DNA from: Paenibacillus sp. 32352
Lineage (GTDB): Bacteria > Bacillota > Bacilli > Paenibacillales > NBRC-103111
NCBI RefSeq assembly: GCF_002042965.1
Contig: NZ_MZNT01000002.1
Coordinates: 620,001-684,000, forward strand
Reading direction: 5' to 3'
Length of the DNA stretch: 64,000 nt
Below, piece after piece: positions 16,848 through 26,371 of the stretch. Both the position numbers and the translations under genes were made by a program. Each line of letters opens with the position of its first letter. Within the stretch, counting starts at the first letter, position 1. The notes beneath the pieces were generated by a model. It did no database searches. It was given only the letters and a program-made list of their open reading frames with translations, and was not told where the DNA came from.

Positions 16848-16893
16848 AAAAAAAGGACGATATCACTCGGGTAACCGAACGATGCCGTCCTTT
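16848..16893 (-). terminator. Terminator of the nickel/cobalt permease gene (reverse strand)
   Basis: Read on the reverse strand, AAAGGACG pairs with CGTCCTTT around an inner hairpin TCGGTTACCCGA and ends in a run of T. Confidence 0.8.
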
Positions 16894-16899
16894 CCTGTC

Positions 16900-17922
16900 T
16901 TATACAGCTTTATACCGGTGCTCTACTTTCATGACCTTCCATACGGTTACGGATATCAGCCATGCCAGTATGAATAAACCTACCAGCAGATAACCCAGAT
17001 CTCCAAAATCCAACTCACCAATCCATGCAAAAAACGGGCCTTGCAGGTTGAATTTATCGGTTAATACTTGTATTAATTCGACCATTCCAATAATTAGCGC
17101 GGCAATGACAGAGACGGTCGTTACCGTTACGTTGTAATACAGCTTTCGAACAGGTGTTGTAAAAGCCCAGCGATAGGCCTTGGTCATGAACATTCCATCG
17201 GCCGTATCCATTAAGCTCATGCCGGCTGCAAATAACAGGGGAAGAGCAATGATCCCGAATACGGGTACTGATGTTTTGGCCGCACCGGCCGAGATAGCCA
17301 ATAAACCGATTTCTGTTGCAGTGTCAAAGCCAAGACCAAACAGAAAGCCTAAAGGATACACATGCCAGCTCCGGCTAATGAACCGGAACATCGGTTTTAA
17401 TAATCGGGAGAAAAAGCCTCTGGAGTCAAGAAGAGCCTCGAGCTGTTCTTCCAAAAATCGTCCTTGCCTTAGGGTTCGGAACACTCGAAGCAAATTCAAC
17501 AAGATCATGAGATTGATCAATCCGATGATAACAAGAAACGCTCCCGATACGGTAGTTCCTATAAGCCCGCCGATCTCCTGCATTTGAGGCATCGCGTCCT
17601 GAGCCCACTTCATGGATAAAGCAATGATTAACACCATGAGAAATACAACAGAGGAGTGACCCAATGAAAAGTAAAAGCCGACCCCAAGAGGATTACGCTT
17701 TTGCTGAATCAGCTTACGAACTGTATTATCGATAGCCGCAATATGGTCTACATCAAACGCGTGCCTCAACCCAAAAGCATAAGCCAATAGCCCAAGACTC
17801 CAAAACGCAGCATCGCTGCGGGCGGCTGTCATAAGACCTGCAATACCTATAACATGCAGCGCCAAAATGACAAGATAATACCCTCCCCATGAGGCCTTGC
17901 TCTCCCAAATCTTCCGTAACAT
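16900..17922 (-). CDS. NiCoT-family nickel/cobalt permease (HoxN/NixA type)
   Basis: The 340-residue integral membrane protein carries the NiCoT signature H54-AFDV-D59-H60 in transmembrane segment II and the downstream motifs LGHSSVV and LGFDTATEIGLL, which together define secondary Ni2+/Co2+ uptake permeases. About eight helices are visible. The start has GGAGGAG at good spacing on the reverse strand. No urease, hydrogenase or cobalamin gene is in the window, so the metal cannot be decided. It is divergent from the FUSC-like gene and closed by a strong terminator. Confidence 0.93.
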   Translation of the reverse strand: MLRKIWESKASWGGYYLVILALHVIGIAGLMTAARSDAAFWSLGLLAYAFGLRHAFDVDHIAAIDNTVRKLIQQKRNPLGVGFYFSLGHSSVVFLMVLIIALSMKWAQDAMPQMQEIGGLIGTTVSGAFLVIIGLINLMILLNLLRVFRTLRQGRFLEEQLEALLDSRGFFSRLLKPMFRFISRSWHVYPLGFLFGLGFDTATEIGLLAISAGAAKTSVPVFGIIALPLLFAAGMSLMDTADGMFMTKAYRWAFTTPVRKLYYNVTVTTVSVIAALIIGMVELIQVLTDKFNLQGPFFAWIGELDFGDLGYLLVGLFILAWLISVTVWKVMKVEHRYKAV

Positions 17923-18116
17923 CCACGTTTCTCCTCCTGCACATACCTTGTTTACCTCTTATTCAACCAACCCGTGCTACTCAATGTACAAATAGTAACA
18001 CAAAATACGTTGATGTGAAGAGTTTTTATTCTAAAATATTTAATAGGAAGCCTTTGCATCCTGGGCTTGGGCCGTGTAAGATAAGATGGATAACATGATA
18101 AGGAAGGAGAGGCTAT

Positions 18117-19184
18117 GTGGTTTTCGGAGCACGCGTGTGGAAGACAGGAATTGCAGTGACCTTGGCATTATATCTTAGTGCTTTGTTAAACTTTACTCCT
18201 CCCGTTATTGCGGCAGTCGCAGCTATTTTTGCAATGCAGCCTTCGATCTACCGATCGTGGCGATATTTTTTGGAGCAGCTTCAAACCAATGTGCTTGGAG
18301 CCGCACTGGCGTTGCTTGCAGGAACGTTTTTTTCCAATAATGTGATCTCGATCGGGATTGTCTGTATTCTTGTCATCGTGATCTGTTTGAGGATGGGGTT
18401 GGAAGAAACAATCGGTCTTACATTAGTAACGGTAGTGGCCGTGATGGAAGCTTCAGGGGAATGGGAATTTGCCGTGAACCGCTTCTTATTAAGCCTCATC
18501 GGCATAGGGAGCGCCTTCTTGATCAATGTATTATTCTTCCCGCCCAAGCCGAAGGACCAGTTCGAAGCGCAAATTCATACTGTATTTAGCAAAATGTCAC
18601 TTCTTCTTCGTACGGTCATTTCTGACGAAATCAAAGAAACGGTGTTCCGGGAAGAGAAGGGGGAGCTGTCTAACTCCCTGCAGCTTTTGGCCGGCAAATA
18701 TAAGCTTATGGAAGAGGAAGTCAAGAAGCTTAAGCGCGGCAAATTCAGCATGATTCGCCATCTGGTCATCTACAAGCAAATGCTTCGAACATTGTCCAAG
18801 GGTCTTGAGGTACTGGACACGGTAGACGAACATTTTTTTCAGGCGAATCGGGGCCCGCAGACCGATGCCTTCTTCGACGGACACTTGGAGAAATTGATCA
18901 AGTACCACGAGCATGTGCTGCTCAAGTTTGATAACAAGCTTAAAGCGGACAGCTCGGAAGGTCTGGATATCGAGGCGGATAACGAACAGTTTATGTCTAC
19001 GCTTATTGAACGTTATCAAGACCAGCCTTCGGGAATACTGCGGCTTTCGGTCGTGGCTGCAGCCATGTACGATTATGGTCATCAAGTCGCTCGTCTGGAT
19101 AAGCTGCTGGAGCATTACCATCGCGGTGATTCCGATATGAAAGAGCCGATGGACCTTTTGCTAAAAAGCTTCAAAAGAAAATGA
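18117..19184 (+). CDS. FUSC/DUF939 aromatic-acid-exporter-family membrane protein
   Basis: The 355-residue protein has four to five N-terminal hydrophobic helices (to about residue 145, ending LINVLFFPPKPKDQF) and a long soluble helical C-terminal half, the layout of the DUF939 part of the FUSC/aromatic acid exporter superfamily. The substrate is unknown. The GTG at 18117 follows GGAGAGG; the overlapping ATG at 18115 is out of frame. A terminator follows at once, so it is probably a single-gene unit. Confidence 0.85.
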   Translation: MVFGARVWKTGIAVTLALYLSALLNFTPPVIAAVAAIFAMQPSIYRSWRYFLEQLQTNVLGAALALLAGTFFSNNVISIGIVCILVIVICLRMGLEETIGLTLVTVVAVMEASGEWEFAVNRFLLSLIGIGSAFLINVLFFPPKPKDQFEAQIHTVFSKMSLLLRTVISDEIKETVFREEKGELSNSLQLLAGKYKLMEEEVKKLKRGKFSMIRHLVIYKQMLRTLSKGLEVLDTVDEHFFQANRGPQTDAFFDGHLEKLIKYHEHVLLKFDNKLKADSSEGLDIEADNEQFMSTLIERYQDQPSGILRLSVVAAAMYDYGHQVARLDKLLEHYHRGDSDMKEPMDLLLKSFKRK

Positions 19185-19197
19185 ACCTAATGACAGA

Positions 19198-19228
19198 AGC
19201 TAACAGTGGAAGCTGTTGGCTTTTTTTA
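19198..19228 (+). terminator. Rho-independent terminator after the FUSC-like gene
   Basis: AGCTAACAG pairs with CTGTTGGCT and is followed by seven T. Confidence 0.85.
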
Positions 19229-19378
19229 CCATGTGGGGCGTTTACCCAAGATAGAGTGAGCAGGCCGCAAGTGGCGCGAACGCTCGCTTTGTTAATCGAC
19301 TATCGAATGTAGTAAACTATTGAGAATATGCATGTGATGACTTAGATAACTTGAATCAACGAAAGGGGACTATATGCA

Positions 19379-20149
19379 GTGCATACGAAAGCCAGTTTAA
19401 TGTACGATCTTGAAAAGATGGGCATTGATCCTAAAGGAACAACCCTGATGCATTCATCGATGAAAAGTATTGGAGCAGTTGAACAGGGGGCCGATACGGT
19501 ACTCGATGCTTTGTCGGAATACATGAAGGATGGCCTGCTTGTGCTGCCGACGCATACATGGTCGTATATCAATGCAAGCAATCCGAAGTTTTACCTGGAA
19601 TCATCACCGTCTTGCGTCGGGATCCTGCCTGAGTTGTTCCGCAAGCGCCCGGTTGTGCTCCGTTCTTACCATCCTACCCATTCCGTAGCCGCACTCGGCA
19701 GGGATGCAGAGGAATTTGTGAAGGGTGATGAGCGCTTTGATACTCCGTGTCATCGGGAATCGGCATGGGGAAAGCTGCTCGATCGTGAAGCAACCATTAT
19801 CCTTGTAGGGGTAGATTTACGCAGAAATACATTCATTCATGGGATTGAGGAATGGATGGACATTCCTGGACGCTTAACCGACGGGCATGAAGAGCTATTT
19901 ACTGTGCTGGGTGACGGCACTGAAATCCGCGTACCATCCAGAAGGCACTGCGGCTTATCCTGGTCGATGCATTTCTGGAAAGTAGAAGACGTGCTGCTGG
20001 AGCATGGTGCTGTAAGAATGGGCAAGCTTGGTGATGCGGATGTTCGTATCTGTGACACGGTCAAACTGAATGAGATCCTGTCTCATATGCTGAGGATTAA
20101 CCAGGAGTTGTTCTCGGATAACGAACCGCTGAGTGGAACTTATTTCTAA
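19379..20149 (+). CDS. AAC(3)-type aminoglycoside N-acetyltransferase family protein
   Basis: The 256-residue protein fits the AAC(3)/YokD antibiotic N-acetyltransferase family: HSSMKSIG near the N terminus, LVLPTHTW, RSYHPTHSVAALG and the late HCGLSW segment. Members use acetyl-CoA; some acetylate the 3-amino group of aminoglycosides, others act on unrelated amines. The GTG at 19379 is preceded by AAAGGGGA at 8 bases; the nearby ATG at 19374 is out of frame. It is transcribed alone between two terminators. Real resistance activity is not shown by sequence. Confidence 0.88.
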   Translation: MHTKASLMYDLEKMGIDPKGTTLMHSSMKSIGAVEQGADTVLDALSEYMKDGLLVLPTHTWSYINASNPKFYLESSPSCVGILPELFRKRPVVLRSYHPTHSVAALGRDAEEFVKGDERFDTPCHRESAWGKLLDREATIILVGVDLRRNTFIHGIEEWMDIPGRLTDGHEELFTVLGDGTEIRVPSRRHCGLSWSMHFWKVEDVLLEHGAVRMGKLGDADVRICDTVKLNEILSHMLRINQELFSDNEPLSGTYF

Positions 20150-20237
20150 ATCTAATTGACTATCTGTAGGCATGAATGCTTTCGTCGAACAGGATGAGAT
20201 CGTTGTATTTCCTCTATTAAAATAGTAGGTGTTGTTG

Positions 20238-20271
20238 AAAAGGAGCCGAAAGATTCGCGCTCCTTTTTTTC
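20238..20271 (+). terminator. Rho-independent terminator after the AAC(3)-like gene
   Basis: AAAGGAGC pairs with GCTCCTTT across a 13-base loop and is followed by a T run. Confidence 0.85.
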
Positions 20272-20283
20272 TCATCCAACAGA

Positions 20284-20325
20284 TTGACAGAAGCAGCGTT
20301 CAGCCTTACAATGTATAAATATTCA
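20284..20325 (+). promoter_or_regulatory. SigA promoter overlapped by an ARG-box-like ArgR/AhrC site
   Basis: TTGACA (20284-20289), a 17-base spacer and TACAAT (20307-20312) form a strong promoter. TGTATAAATATTCA (20312-20325) begins at the last base of the -10 box and differs by one base from a TGAATAAATATTCA-type arginine-repressor box. Weaker similar segments follow to 20357. This fits arginine-dependent control of the carbamoyltransferase-like gene. Confidence 0.65.
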
Positions 20326-20372
20326 TATAAACGTATTAAAATACATAAATACGTGAATACGAGGTGAAGCTG

Positions 20373-21287
20373 TTGAAGCATTTGCTGACATTAAAAGAGC
20401 TAAGCAAGGATGAACTTATACATCTGATTCGGCAAGGAATCGAAATCAAACAGAACCCTGGCCATTTCTACGAGTCTTGTTTTAGAAAAGGTCTGCTTAT
20501 GCTTTTTCAAAAATCCTCCACCAGGACAAACTTGTCCTTTCAATCAGGCATTAGCCAAATGGGTGGTTATGCTGTCGTGATGGATTGGGAAACGAGTAAT
20601 TTTCGATTATCACCGATTCAATATGAAGCCCGATATGCATCAAGCAATTGCGATCTAATCATGGCGCGGCTGAAAAAGCATGAAGATATTGTACAATTAT
20701 CGCATTATTCAAAGGTATCTGTAATTAATGGCTGCTGCAATAAGTATCATCCATGCCAGGCACTGGCGGATCTAATGACAATCTATGAGATTTCAGGGAC
20801 ATTCTCTGGGATAACCGTTACTTATGTTGGGATTCATAATAATGTTGCCAACTCCCTGATCATCGGCTGTATGACGTTGGGGGTCAAGCTTCGGCTTGTT
20901 ATACCAATGATCAATGAAGCATCCTGGGACAAGGAGCTAATGGAGGAGGCACTATCAAACGGGTATGTCGAAAAAGTGGAAAGTCTTTCTGAAGCCATCG
21001 TTGGAACAGACTATTTATACACGGATACGTGAATTGATATGGAATTTTTCCAAGATCCCGAATATGCAGATGAGAAGAAAAATAGAATAGATCGGATGCT
21101 TCCTTATCAGATAAACAAAATCAATTTAAATGGAAATTCACCATACCTCATGCACGATATGCCCATTCATCCAGGATATGAAATTGAGGAAGATCTAATC
21201 GAATCGGATCATTCGGTTATTTATCAGCAAGCAGAGAACAGGATGCATATTCAAAAAGCGCTGATGCTGTTTCTGCTCCAGGATTGA
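20373..21287 (+). pseudogene. Ornithine-carbamoyltransferase-family gene with an in-frame TGA
   Basis: Over 304 codons the frame matches aspartate/ornithine carbamoyltransferases: N-terminal KHLLTLKELSKDEL, carbamoyl-phosphate loop SSTRTNLSF and HPCQALADLMT. The second domain reads YLYTDT, then TGA at 21030-21032 where family members have tryptophan (TDTW), then continues in the same frame with IDMEFFQDPEYA to LLQD. The usual ornithine HCLP motif is HDMP followed by IHPGYEI, so substrate specificity is probably not ornithine. TTG at 20373 is preferred because AGGTGA precedes it. The TGA could be a nonsense mutation, readthrough or a sequencing error. Confidence 0.82.
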
Positions 21288-21334
21288 ATGAAACAAGCGA
21301 TACCGTTCCCAAATCCATACCGAGTAATCATTCA

Positions 21335-21375
21335 AGATAGATCAGTCTAGTTAGACTGCACATCTATCTTTTTTA
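21335..21375 (+). terminator. Rho-independent terminator after the carbamoyltransferase-like gene
   Basis: AGATAGAT pairs with ATCTATCT, with an inner CAGTCTA/TAGACTG stem, followed by TTTTTT. Confidence 0.85.
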
Positions 21376-21392
21376 TTTGCATAAAAATTATA

Positions 21393-21422
21393 TTTACATA
21401 GCGAACGTATGTGCTGTATAAT
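21393..21422 (+). promoter_or_regulatory. Promoter with a LexA-like box in its spacer
   Basis: TTTACA (21393-21398), an 18-base spacer and TATAAT (21417-21422). The spacer holds CGAACGTATGTGCT (21402-21415), which matches the Bacillus LexA consensus CGAACRNRYGTTYC at 12 of 14 positions. This would place the nucleotidyltransferase and UvrA-paralogue genes under SOS control. Confidence 0.65.
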
Positions 21423-21482
21423 AGGGAAAATGTGGATATATATGGAATAATGTTTAAATATTAGAGATTGCAGGAGGCAATT

Positions 21483-22439
21483 ATGGAGCGGACCAGGCAA
21501 GGGGAATCCATGACGGCAATATTTCGGGATGCGCTGCAAACCTTCGTGGATAAAATCAAGCAGGATGACCAAGTCATAGCCGCAATATTGATGGGAAGCT
21601 TATCTTACGACCAGGTATGGGAGAAGTCTGACATCGACTTGAAGCTTATCGTTCACGAGCAAAAGCTGAGTAAAAGCTATATGTGCTTTGTTGAGAACGA
21701 TGTTCAGATCAATACAAGTATTCAGACACGGAACGATTTCAAGCGTTGGATAGAACGTTCCTTGCAAAGCTCGATTAGCCATTCGATGCTGGTTCGAAGT
21801 ACCCTTTTATTTACCAAGGACAGCTCCATTACACCGTATTTCGAACAAATCCGCGTCGTCGGCGAACGTGACCGCCAAATGCAGCTGATGCGAGTAGGAT
21901 GTCATACGCTTGGGATGCTGGCGAAGGCCGAGAAATGGCTTTATGTCAAGAAGGATTCGGCCTACAGCGCTCTCTGGATTATGAAGCTGGTGGATATGCT
22001 TGCCCAAATCGAAGTCATTCTGAACGGTGAAGTGCCCATGAGAGAAGCAGTTCAGCAGGCGTTGGCTTATAACCCCGAATTTTTCCATATTGTTTACATC
22101 CAGCTGGTGACCCGTGAAGTAACGGAGCAGGAGGTCCACGATGCCCTTCAGGCTATTCATCATTATTTGGAAGAACGTGCCGAAAAGCTATTCCAGCCTA
22201 TCTTAGCCTACTTAAAAGAAGAAGGTGACGTTCGTACATCGACTGATATTGTAGAGAAGCTGGGTGTTATTGTTCAAATGGATAACGGTTCTATCACTAC
22301 CGCATGCGACTGGCTGGCGGAGCTTGGACTTCTTGCGAAAATGGAAGGCGAGGCAAAAGCAACACCCAAGAGCCGCGTTGAGCTGTATGAACCTGCTTAT
22401 TGCTATGAAAATCTAGATGATTTGGGATGGGAGATGTAG
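21483..22439 (+). CDS. Nucleotidyltransferase-fold protein with C-terminal winged-helix-like region
   Basis: The 318-residue protein starts with a Pol-beta-like nucleotidyltransferase domain: GS (MGSLSYDQVW) followed by SDIDLKLIV, the G[GS]-x(9-13)-D-x-D metal motif. The rest is helical, with an end that resembles a winged helix (IVQMDNGSITTACDWLAELG). The target of nucleotidyl transfer is unknown. The ATG at 21483 has AGGAGG five bases upstream. Its stop codon touches the GTG of the UvrA-paralogue gene with no gap, which implies translational coupling and a joint role. Confidence 0.8.
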   Translation: MERTRQGESMTAIFRDALQTFVDKIKQDDQVIAAILMGSLSYDQVWEKSDIDLKLIVHEQKLSKSYMCFVENDVQINTSIQTRNDFKRWIERSLQSSISHSMLVRSTLLFTKDSSITPYFEQIRVVGERDRQMQLMRVGCHTLGMLAKAEKWLYVKKDSAYSALWIMKLVDMLAQIEVILNGEVPMREAVQQALAYNPEFFHIVYIQLVTREVTEQEVHDALQAIHHYLEERAEKLFQPILAYLKEEGDVRTSTDIVEKLGVIVQMDNGSITTACDWLAELGLLAKMEGEAKATPKSRVELYEPAYCYENLDDLGWEM

Positions 22440-25340
22440 GTGCCATTGAGACAGTACATTGAAGTTCGCGGTGCAAGACAGAACAATTTGAAAAATATCG
22501 ACGTGAACATTCCCCGCGATAAGATGACGGTTATTACTGGGGTCAGCGGGTCTGGCAAGTCCTCCCTTGCCTTCGAGGTCATCTATGGGGAAGGGCAGCG
22601 GCGGTTTCTGGAATCGCTATCTACCTTTGCCAAGAGCAGGATGAATCAGCTGAAAAAGCCGGATGTGGACTTTGTCTTCGGCCTGTCTCCCGTCATTGCG
22701 ATTGAGCAGAAGAAGGGGATTGTGAATCCGCGATCGACCGTAGGGACCATGACGGATATTTATGATTTTCTCAGATTGCTGTTTGCTTCCGTCGGCGAAG
22801 CGAACTGTCCTTTCTGCGACCACCCCGTGCCCATTCGTACGGTGAATCAAATGATAGAGCATATTCAGTCTCTGCCTGAGGGGACTGAGGTTGAAGTTCT
22901 TGCACCCATCTATAAAATTTTTGGCGAAGACTACGAAACCTTGTTCGACGAGATACGGACGAAGGGCTTTCGTTCGGTGAAAATAGACGGTGCTCTATGC
23001 AGTCTGGGGGATCCCCTTGAGCTTGACGATGAGCTGGATTATCAGATGGAGGTTGTAATTGACAAATTTATTGTTGCCAAGGATATGTTCAAGGTTTTGA
23101 ACAAGACCATTGAAAATAGCTTGAAGCTCGTAGGTGAGGGCTTTATTCGATTTGATATCCTTCGGCTACCGGAGGGAACCCAATTTGAACGGGATGCTTT
23201 TTATCGCGGGTTTGCCTGCCCGGTGCACCATCTTACGTTAGGTGAGCTGCATCCATCGTATTTTTCCTTTAATGATCCGGAAAGCGCTTGCCGGACATGC
23301 GGCGGCATCGGTACCTTCATGCGAACGGAGGCTCGATTCCTGATTAAAAACGAGGATAAGAGCATTGCCAAGGGGGCTCTGGATACGAAGCTGCTAGGCA
23401 CGACCGCCAATAGCTGGCGCTGGTCCATATTGCACAGCATGGCTAAGCACTTTGGGTTCAGCTTGGAAACTCCGCTGAAAGAATTACCAGAGTCTGTCAT
23501 GAATCTATTATTTTACGGAACCAAAGGACAGAAATTTCCTTTCGTCGCACCTCCTGATGCGCCTAAGACCCAATCTCGTCATGATGGGAAAATGATGGGC
23601 TACGGCGGCTTCGTCAATATGGTCAATCGCTGGTATAAGCTGTATTTGAAGCGCAAAGCCTCCACCACATCAGAGGATGAATTTTACAAAAGGGTTATGG
23701 TGGAGCATACCTGTCCGGATTGCGACGGGAGGAAGCTCAAGCCGCAGCGCTTCTGCATTAAGATTGGCAATCAAGATATACACGAGCTATGCAGCCTTTC
23801 TATGAGAGAGCTTCATCAATTCCTATCCGGTATCTCGTTTTCTGTCGAGAAGCAGCATGTCGGCCAACAAATTACTGCAGAAATTCAATCAAGACTTGTA
23901 TTGCTTCTTGACATTGGTCTGGATTATTTAAGCCTGGGGCGGCGCTCCGACACCATATCCGGGGGCGAAGCCCAGAGAATCCGGCTTTCTACCCAAATCA
24001 GCTCCGGCCTTATGGGCATGTTGTATGTTCTGGATGAACCGAGCATCGGACTGCATGCCTGGGATAGTATTCGGATTGTAGATACGTTAAGAAAGCTTAG
24101 AGACACAGGAAATACCATAATTGTGGTTGAGCACGATATCGATACGATTTGCAGCGCAGATCATATTATTGAAGTCGGACCGGGTCCGGGAACCCATGGC
24201 GGTCAAATCATTGCCCAAGGTACGGCCGAGCAGCTTCGGGCAAATGGCGACTCGATCACGGGATCGTTCCTGTCCGGGGCGAGAAAGATCGAAGTGCCGT
24301 CCAAACGCCGTCAGGCATCAGGTCTCCATTTGTCTCTTAAGGGCGCAAGAGCCAATAACTTGCGAAATGTCCATGTGGATATCCCGTTAGGACTTCTGGT
24401 ATGCATCACTGGGGTCTCCGGTTCAGGGAAGAGCACGCTGGTGAATGAGATCATCTATAAACAGCTTTATTCCGTGTTTCACGACGCACGCATTGTACCC
24501 GGTGAACATGATTCGCTTGAAGGCCATCAGCACTTAACGGGAATCATAAATATCGATCAATCTCCCATTGGCCGAAGCTCACGTTCCAATGCAGCGACCT
24601 ATGTAGGTTTCTTTGACCGTATCCGTGAGTTATATGCGGAGGCAGCCTCCATAGCCGGTAAGGAGCTTGGTAAGAACGATTTCAGCTTTAACCAAAAAAA
24701 TGGCGGCCGATGCGAGCACTGCCAAGGGGAAGGAATTGTAACGACTCCGCTGCAATTTATGCCGGATGTCGAATCGGTCTGCCCTGTATGCAAAGGCGCC
24801 CGCTTTAATGATGAAGTGCTGGATGTTCGAATCAAGAACAAAAACATTGCTGATGTGCTGGAAATGAGTATTGAAGAAGCGGTAGACTTTTTCTCCGACC
24901 AGCCTTATATCCTGCATAAGCTAAATGTGCTGAATCAGCTTGGGCTCGGTTATTTAAGAGTGGGGCAATCCGCCACGACTTTGTCCGGCGGGGAGGCGCA
25001 AAGAATCAAGCTTGCTACCGAGCTAAGTAAGCTGAAGCGGGGAGCTCATAATTTATATATTCTGGATGAGCCCACCACGGGCTTGCATCTTCAGGATATT
25101 CAAAAGCTGATTGATTGCGTTCAACAGCTGGTCGATGCGGGACATAGCGTTATCGTCATCGAGCATCATCTTGATATGATCAAGGTGGCCGATCACATTA
25201 TCGATATGGGACCCGAAGGCGGGAAGAACGGTGGAACCGTGGTTGCGAGCGGCACTCCTGAGGAAGTGGCAAAAGTTAAAGCTTCTTTAACCGGGCAGTT
25301 TCTGAACGAAGTGCTGGTTGCGGAGAATTGCTATTGGTAA
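22440..25340 (+). CDS. UvrA paralogue (ABC-type excinuclease subunit A-like ATPase)
   Basis: The 966-residue protein has two UvrA-type ABC modules: Walker [10 protein letters not shown] (34-42) and GVSGSGKST (658-666), two LSGGEAQR-type signatures, two LDEP Walker B motifs, and zinc-finger pairs CPFC/CRTC and CEHC...CPVC. Canonical UvrA reads YARQFLGQMDKP where this has [12 protein letters not shown], so it is a divergent paralogue and not the housekeeping uvrA (which normally follows uvrB). Paralogues of this kind are linked to DNA-lesion or intercalating-drug tolerance. GTG at 22440 directly follows the stop codon of the nucleotidyltransferase gene. A LexA-like box lies in the shared promoter. 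Confidence 0.88.
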   Translation: MPLRQYIEVRGARQNNLKNIDVNIPRDKMTVITGVSGSGKSSLAFEVIYGEGQRRFLESLSTFAKSRMNQLKKPDVDFVFGLSPVIAIEQKKGIVNPRSTVGTMTDIYDFLRLLFASVGEANCPFCDHPVPIRTVNQMIEHIQSLPEGTEVEVLAPIYKIFGEDYETLFDEIRTKGFRSVKIDGALCSLGDPLELDDELDYQMEVVIDKFIVAKDMFKVLNKTIENSLKLVGEGFIRFDILRLPEGTQFERDAFYRGFACPVHHLTLGELHPSYFSFNDPESACRTCGGIGTFMRTEARFLIKNEDKSIAKGALDTKLLGTTANSWRWSILHSMAKHFGFSLETPLKELPESVMNLLFYGTKGQKFPFVAPPDAPKTQSRHDGKMMGYGGFVNMVNRWYKLYLKRKASTTSEDEFYKRVMVEHTCPDCDGRKLKPQRFCIKIGNQDIHELCSLSMRELHQFLSGISFSVEKQHVGQQITAEIQSRLVLLLDIGLDYLSLGRRSDTISGGEAQRIRLSTQISSGLMGMLYVLDEPSIGLHAWDSIRIVDTLRKLRDTGNTIIVVEHDIDTICSADHIIEVGPGPGTHGGQIIAQGTAEQLRANGDSITGSFLSGARKIEVPSKRRQASGLHLSLKGARANNLRNVHVDIPLGLLVCITGVSGSGKSTLVNEIIYKQLYSVFHDARIVPGEHDSLEGHQHLTGIINIDQSPIGRSSRSNAATYVGFFDRIRELYAEAASIAGKELGKNDFSFNQKNGGRCEHCQGEGIVTTPLQFMPDVESVCPVCKGARFNDEVLDVRIKNKNIADVLEMSIEEAVDFFSDQPYILHKLNVLNQLGLGYLRVGQSATTLSGGEAQRIKLATELSKLKRGAHNLYILDEPTTGLHLQDIQKLIDCVQQLVDAGHSVIVIEHHLDMIKVADHIIDMGPEGGKNGGTVVASGTPEEVAKVKASLTGQFLNEVLVAENCYW

Positions 25341-25369
25341 ACCAATTGGAATATGGAGGGGGATGGCCA

Positions 25370-25957
25370 ATGAGCACGGTTAATCCACTGCTCCTCGATA
25401 TCCCCGAAAGCCTGGAAACAGAGCGCCTTATGATTCGCGCTCCCCAGGCGGGGGATGGATCGATGGTGTATGAAGCTATTCATGAAAGTATTGAACAGCT
25501 CCGTCCTTGGCTGCCCTGGGCCCAGGAAGCTCCATCGCTGGAGCAATCCGAGACCGGTGTACGCCAGGCAAGGCTTCGTTATTTGGAGCGGTCCGATCTC
25601 AGGCTGTACCTGTTGCATAAGAATACGGGAAAGCTGGTCGGATGCAGTGGTCTTCATAGGGTGGATTGGGAAACAAGAAAATTTGAAATCGGTTATTGGA
25701 TAAGAACATCCTGCCTCGGACAAGGCTATATTACGGAAGCCGTAAACGGGATTACAGAATTTGCTATAGCCCAGCTGCAAGCGAATCGTATAGAGATCCG
25801 ATGCGATTCAATTAATGCACGAAGCATTCAAGTTGCGGTCAGGACAGGCTTCACGCTGGAAGGCACGCTTCGTTGCGATGACAGAAGAACAGATGGTTCA
25901 TTGATGAATACGATGGTTTTTGCAAAGGTTCGCGGATTTGAATTTGGGAGTTCATAA
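25370..25957 (+). CDS. GNAT acetyltransferase, RimJ/RimL type
   Basis: The 195-residue protein shows the GNAT fold of the RimJ/RimL group: TERLMIRAPQAGDGSMVYEA at the N terminus, EIGYWIRTSCLGQGYITEAV covering the acetyl-CoA loop and RIEIRCDSINARSIQVAVRTG. Members acetylate protein N termini or small amines. ATG at 25370 follows GGAGGGGGAT. It is 29 bases after the UvrA-paralogue gene and probably in the same operon. Confidence 0.85.
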   Translation: MSTVNPLLLDIPESLETERLMIRAPQAGDGSMVYEAIHESIEQLRPWLPWAQEAPSLEQSETGVRQARLRYLERSDLRLYLLHKNTGKLVGCSGLHRVDWETRKFEIGYWIRTSCLGQGYITEAVNGITEFAIAQLQANRIEIRCDSINARSIQVAVRTGFTLEGTLRCDDRRTDGSLMNTMVFAKVRGFEFGSS

Positions 25958-26071
25958 TGATCACAATGGAATCAATTCAGATTACATAAAATAATTTATG
26001 GGTAATAGGATAAAGATGCGGATTGTAATCTAGAGAAGGGGGGCTCTTTTTAACCAATAGTCAAATTAGGC

Positions 26072-26101
26072 TTTACATTATTCATCAATAAAAGGTATAA
26101 T
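26072..26101 (+). promoter_or_regulatory. Promoter of the c-di-AMP riboswitch transcript
   Basis: TTTACA (26072-26077), an 18-base spacer and TATAAT (26096-26101). A second TATAAT with TGG before it lies at 26108-26113. Confidence 0.75.
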
Positions 26102-26122
26102 ATATGGTATAATTTCTATATT

Positions 26123-26258
26123 TAAATCGCTGAGTTTTCTTTTTAGAAAAACGGGGGAACCAAGTAATTTGGGGTGAATCGATATGCAGCGGCAAGCTGC
26201 CTATTGTAGGGCGTATTCTCACCGCCCGAATCCGACAGCTAACCTCGTAAGCGACTGT
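26123..26258 (+). ncRNA. ydaO/yuaA-type c-di-AMP riboswitch
   Basis: The leader carries the hallmark segments of the ydaO-yuaA aptamer in order: AATCGCTGAG, ACGGGGGAACCAAGTAATTT, GGGGTGAATC, a GCGGCAAGCTGC-type stem, a GGGCG...CGCCC stem, and the highly conserved CCGACAGCTAACCTCGTAAG. AATCGC and GTAAGCGA can close the P1 stem. c-di-AMP binding to this class normally turns genes off by promoting termination, and a terminator follows at 26282. The consensus is recalled, not searched. Confidence 0.9.
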
Positions 26259-26281
26259 GGGAAGGATAGATTTGCTTATTG

Positions 26282-26310
26282 AAGCACAAGGTCTAGCCTT
26301 GTGCTTTTCG
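26282..26310 (+). terminator. Expression-platform terminator of the c-di-AMP riboswitch
   Basis: AAGCACAAGG and CCTTGTGCTT form a 10-base-pair stem with a 5-base loop and a TTTT tail, 25 bases after the aptamer. Confidence 0.8.
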
Positions 26311-26371
26311 TGCTCCCAAAAGCAAAAAAGTCTTTCCGTCTCAGCAGTGTACAATTGAGAGGAGGATTATT

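Noticed and set aside
19250-19300. Attenuator before the AAC(3)-like gene
   Set aside because: GAGTGAGC can pair with GCTCGCTT, but the stem is interrupted and the tail is not U-rich, so support is too weak.
21030-21032. Selenocysteine at the in-frame TGA
   Set aside because: The family has tryptophan at this position and no SECIS-like hairpin follows; a nonsense mutation is simpler.
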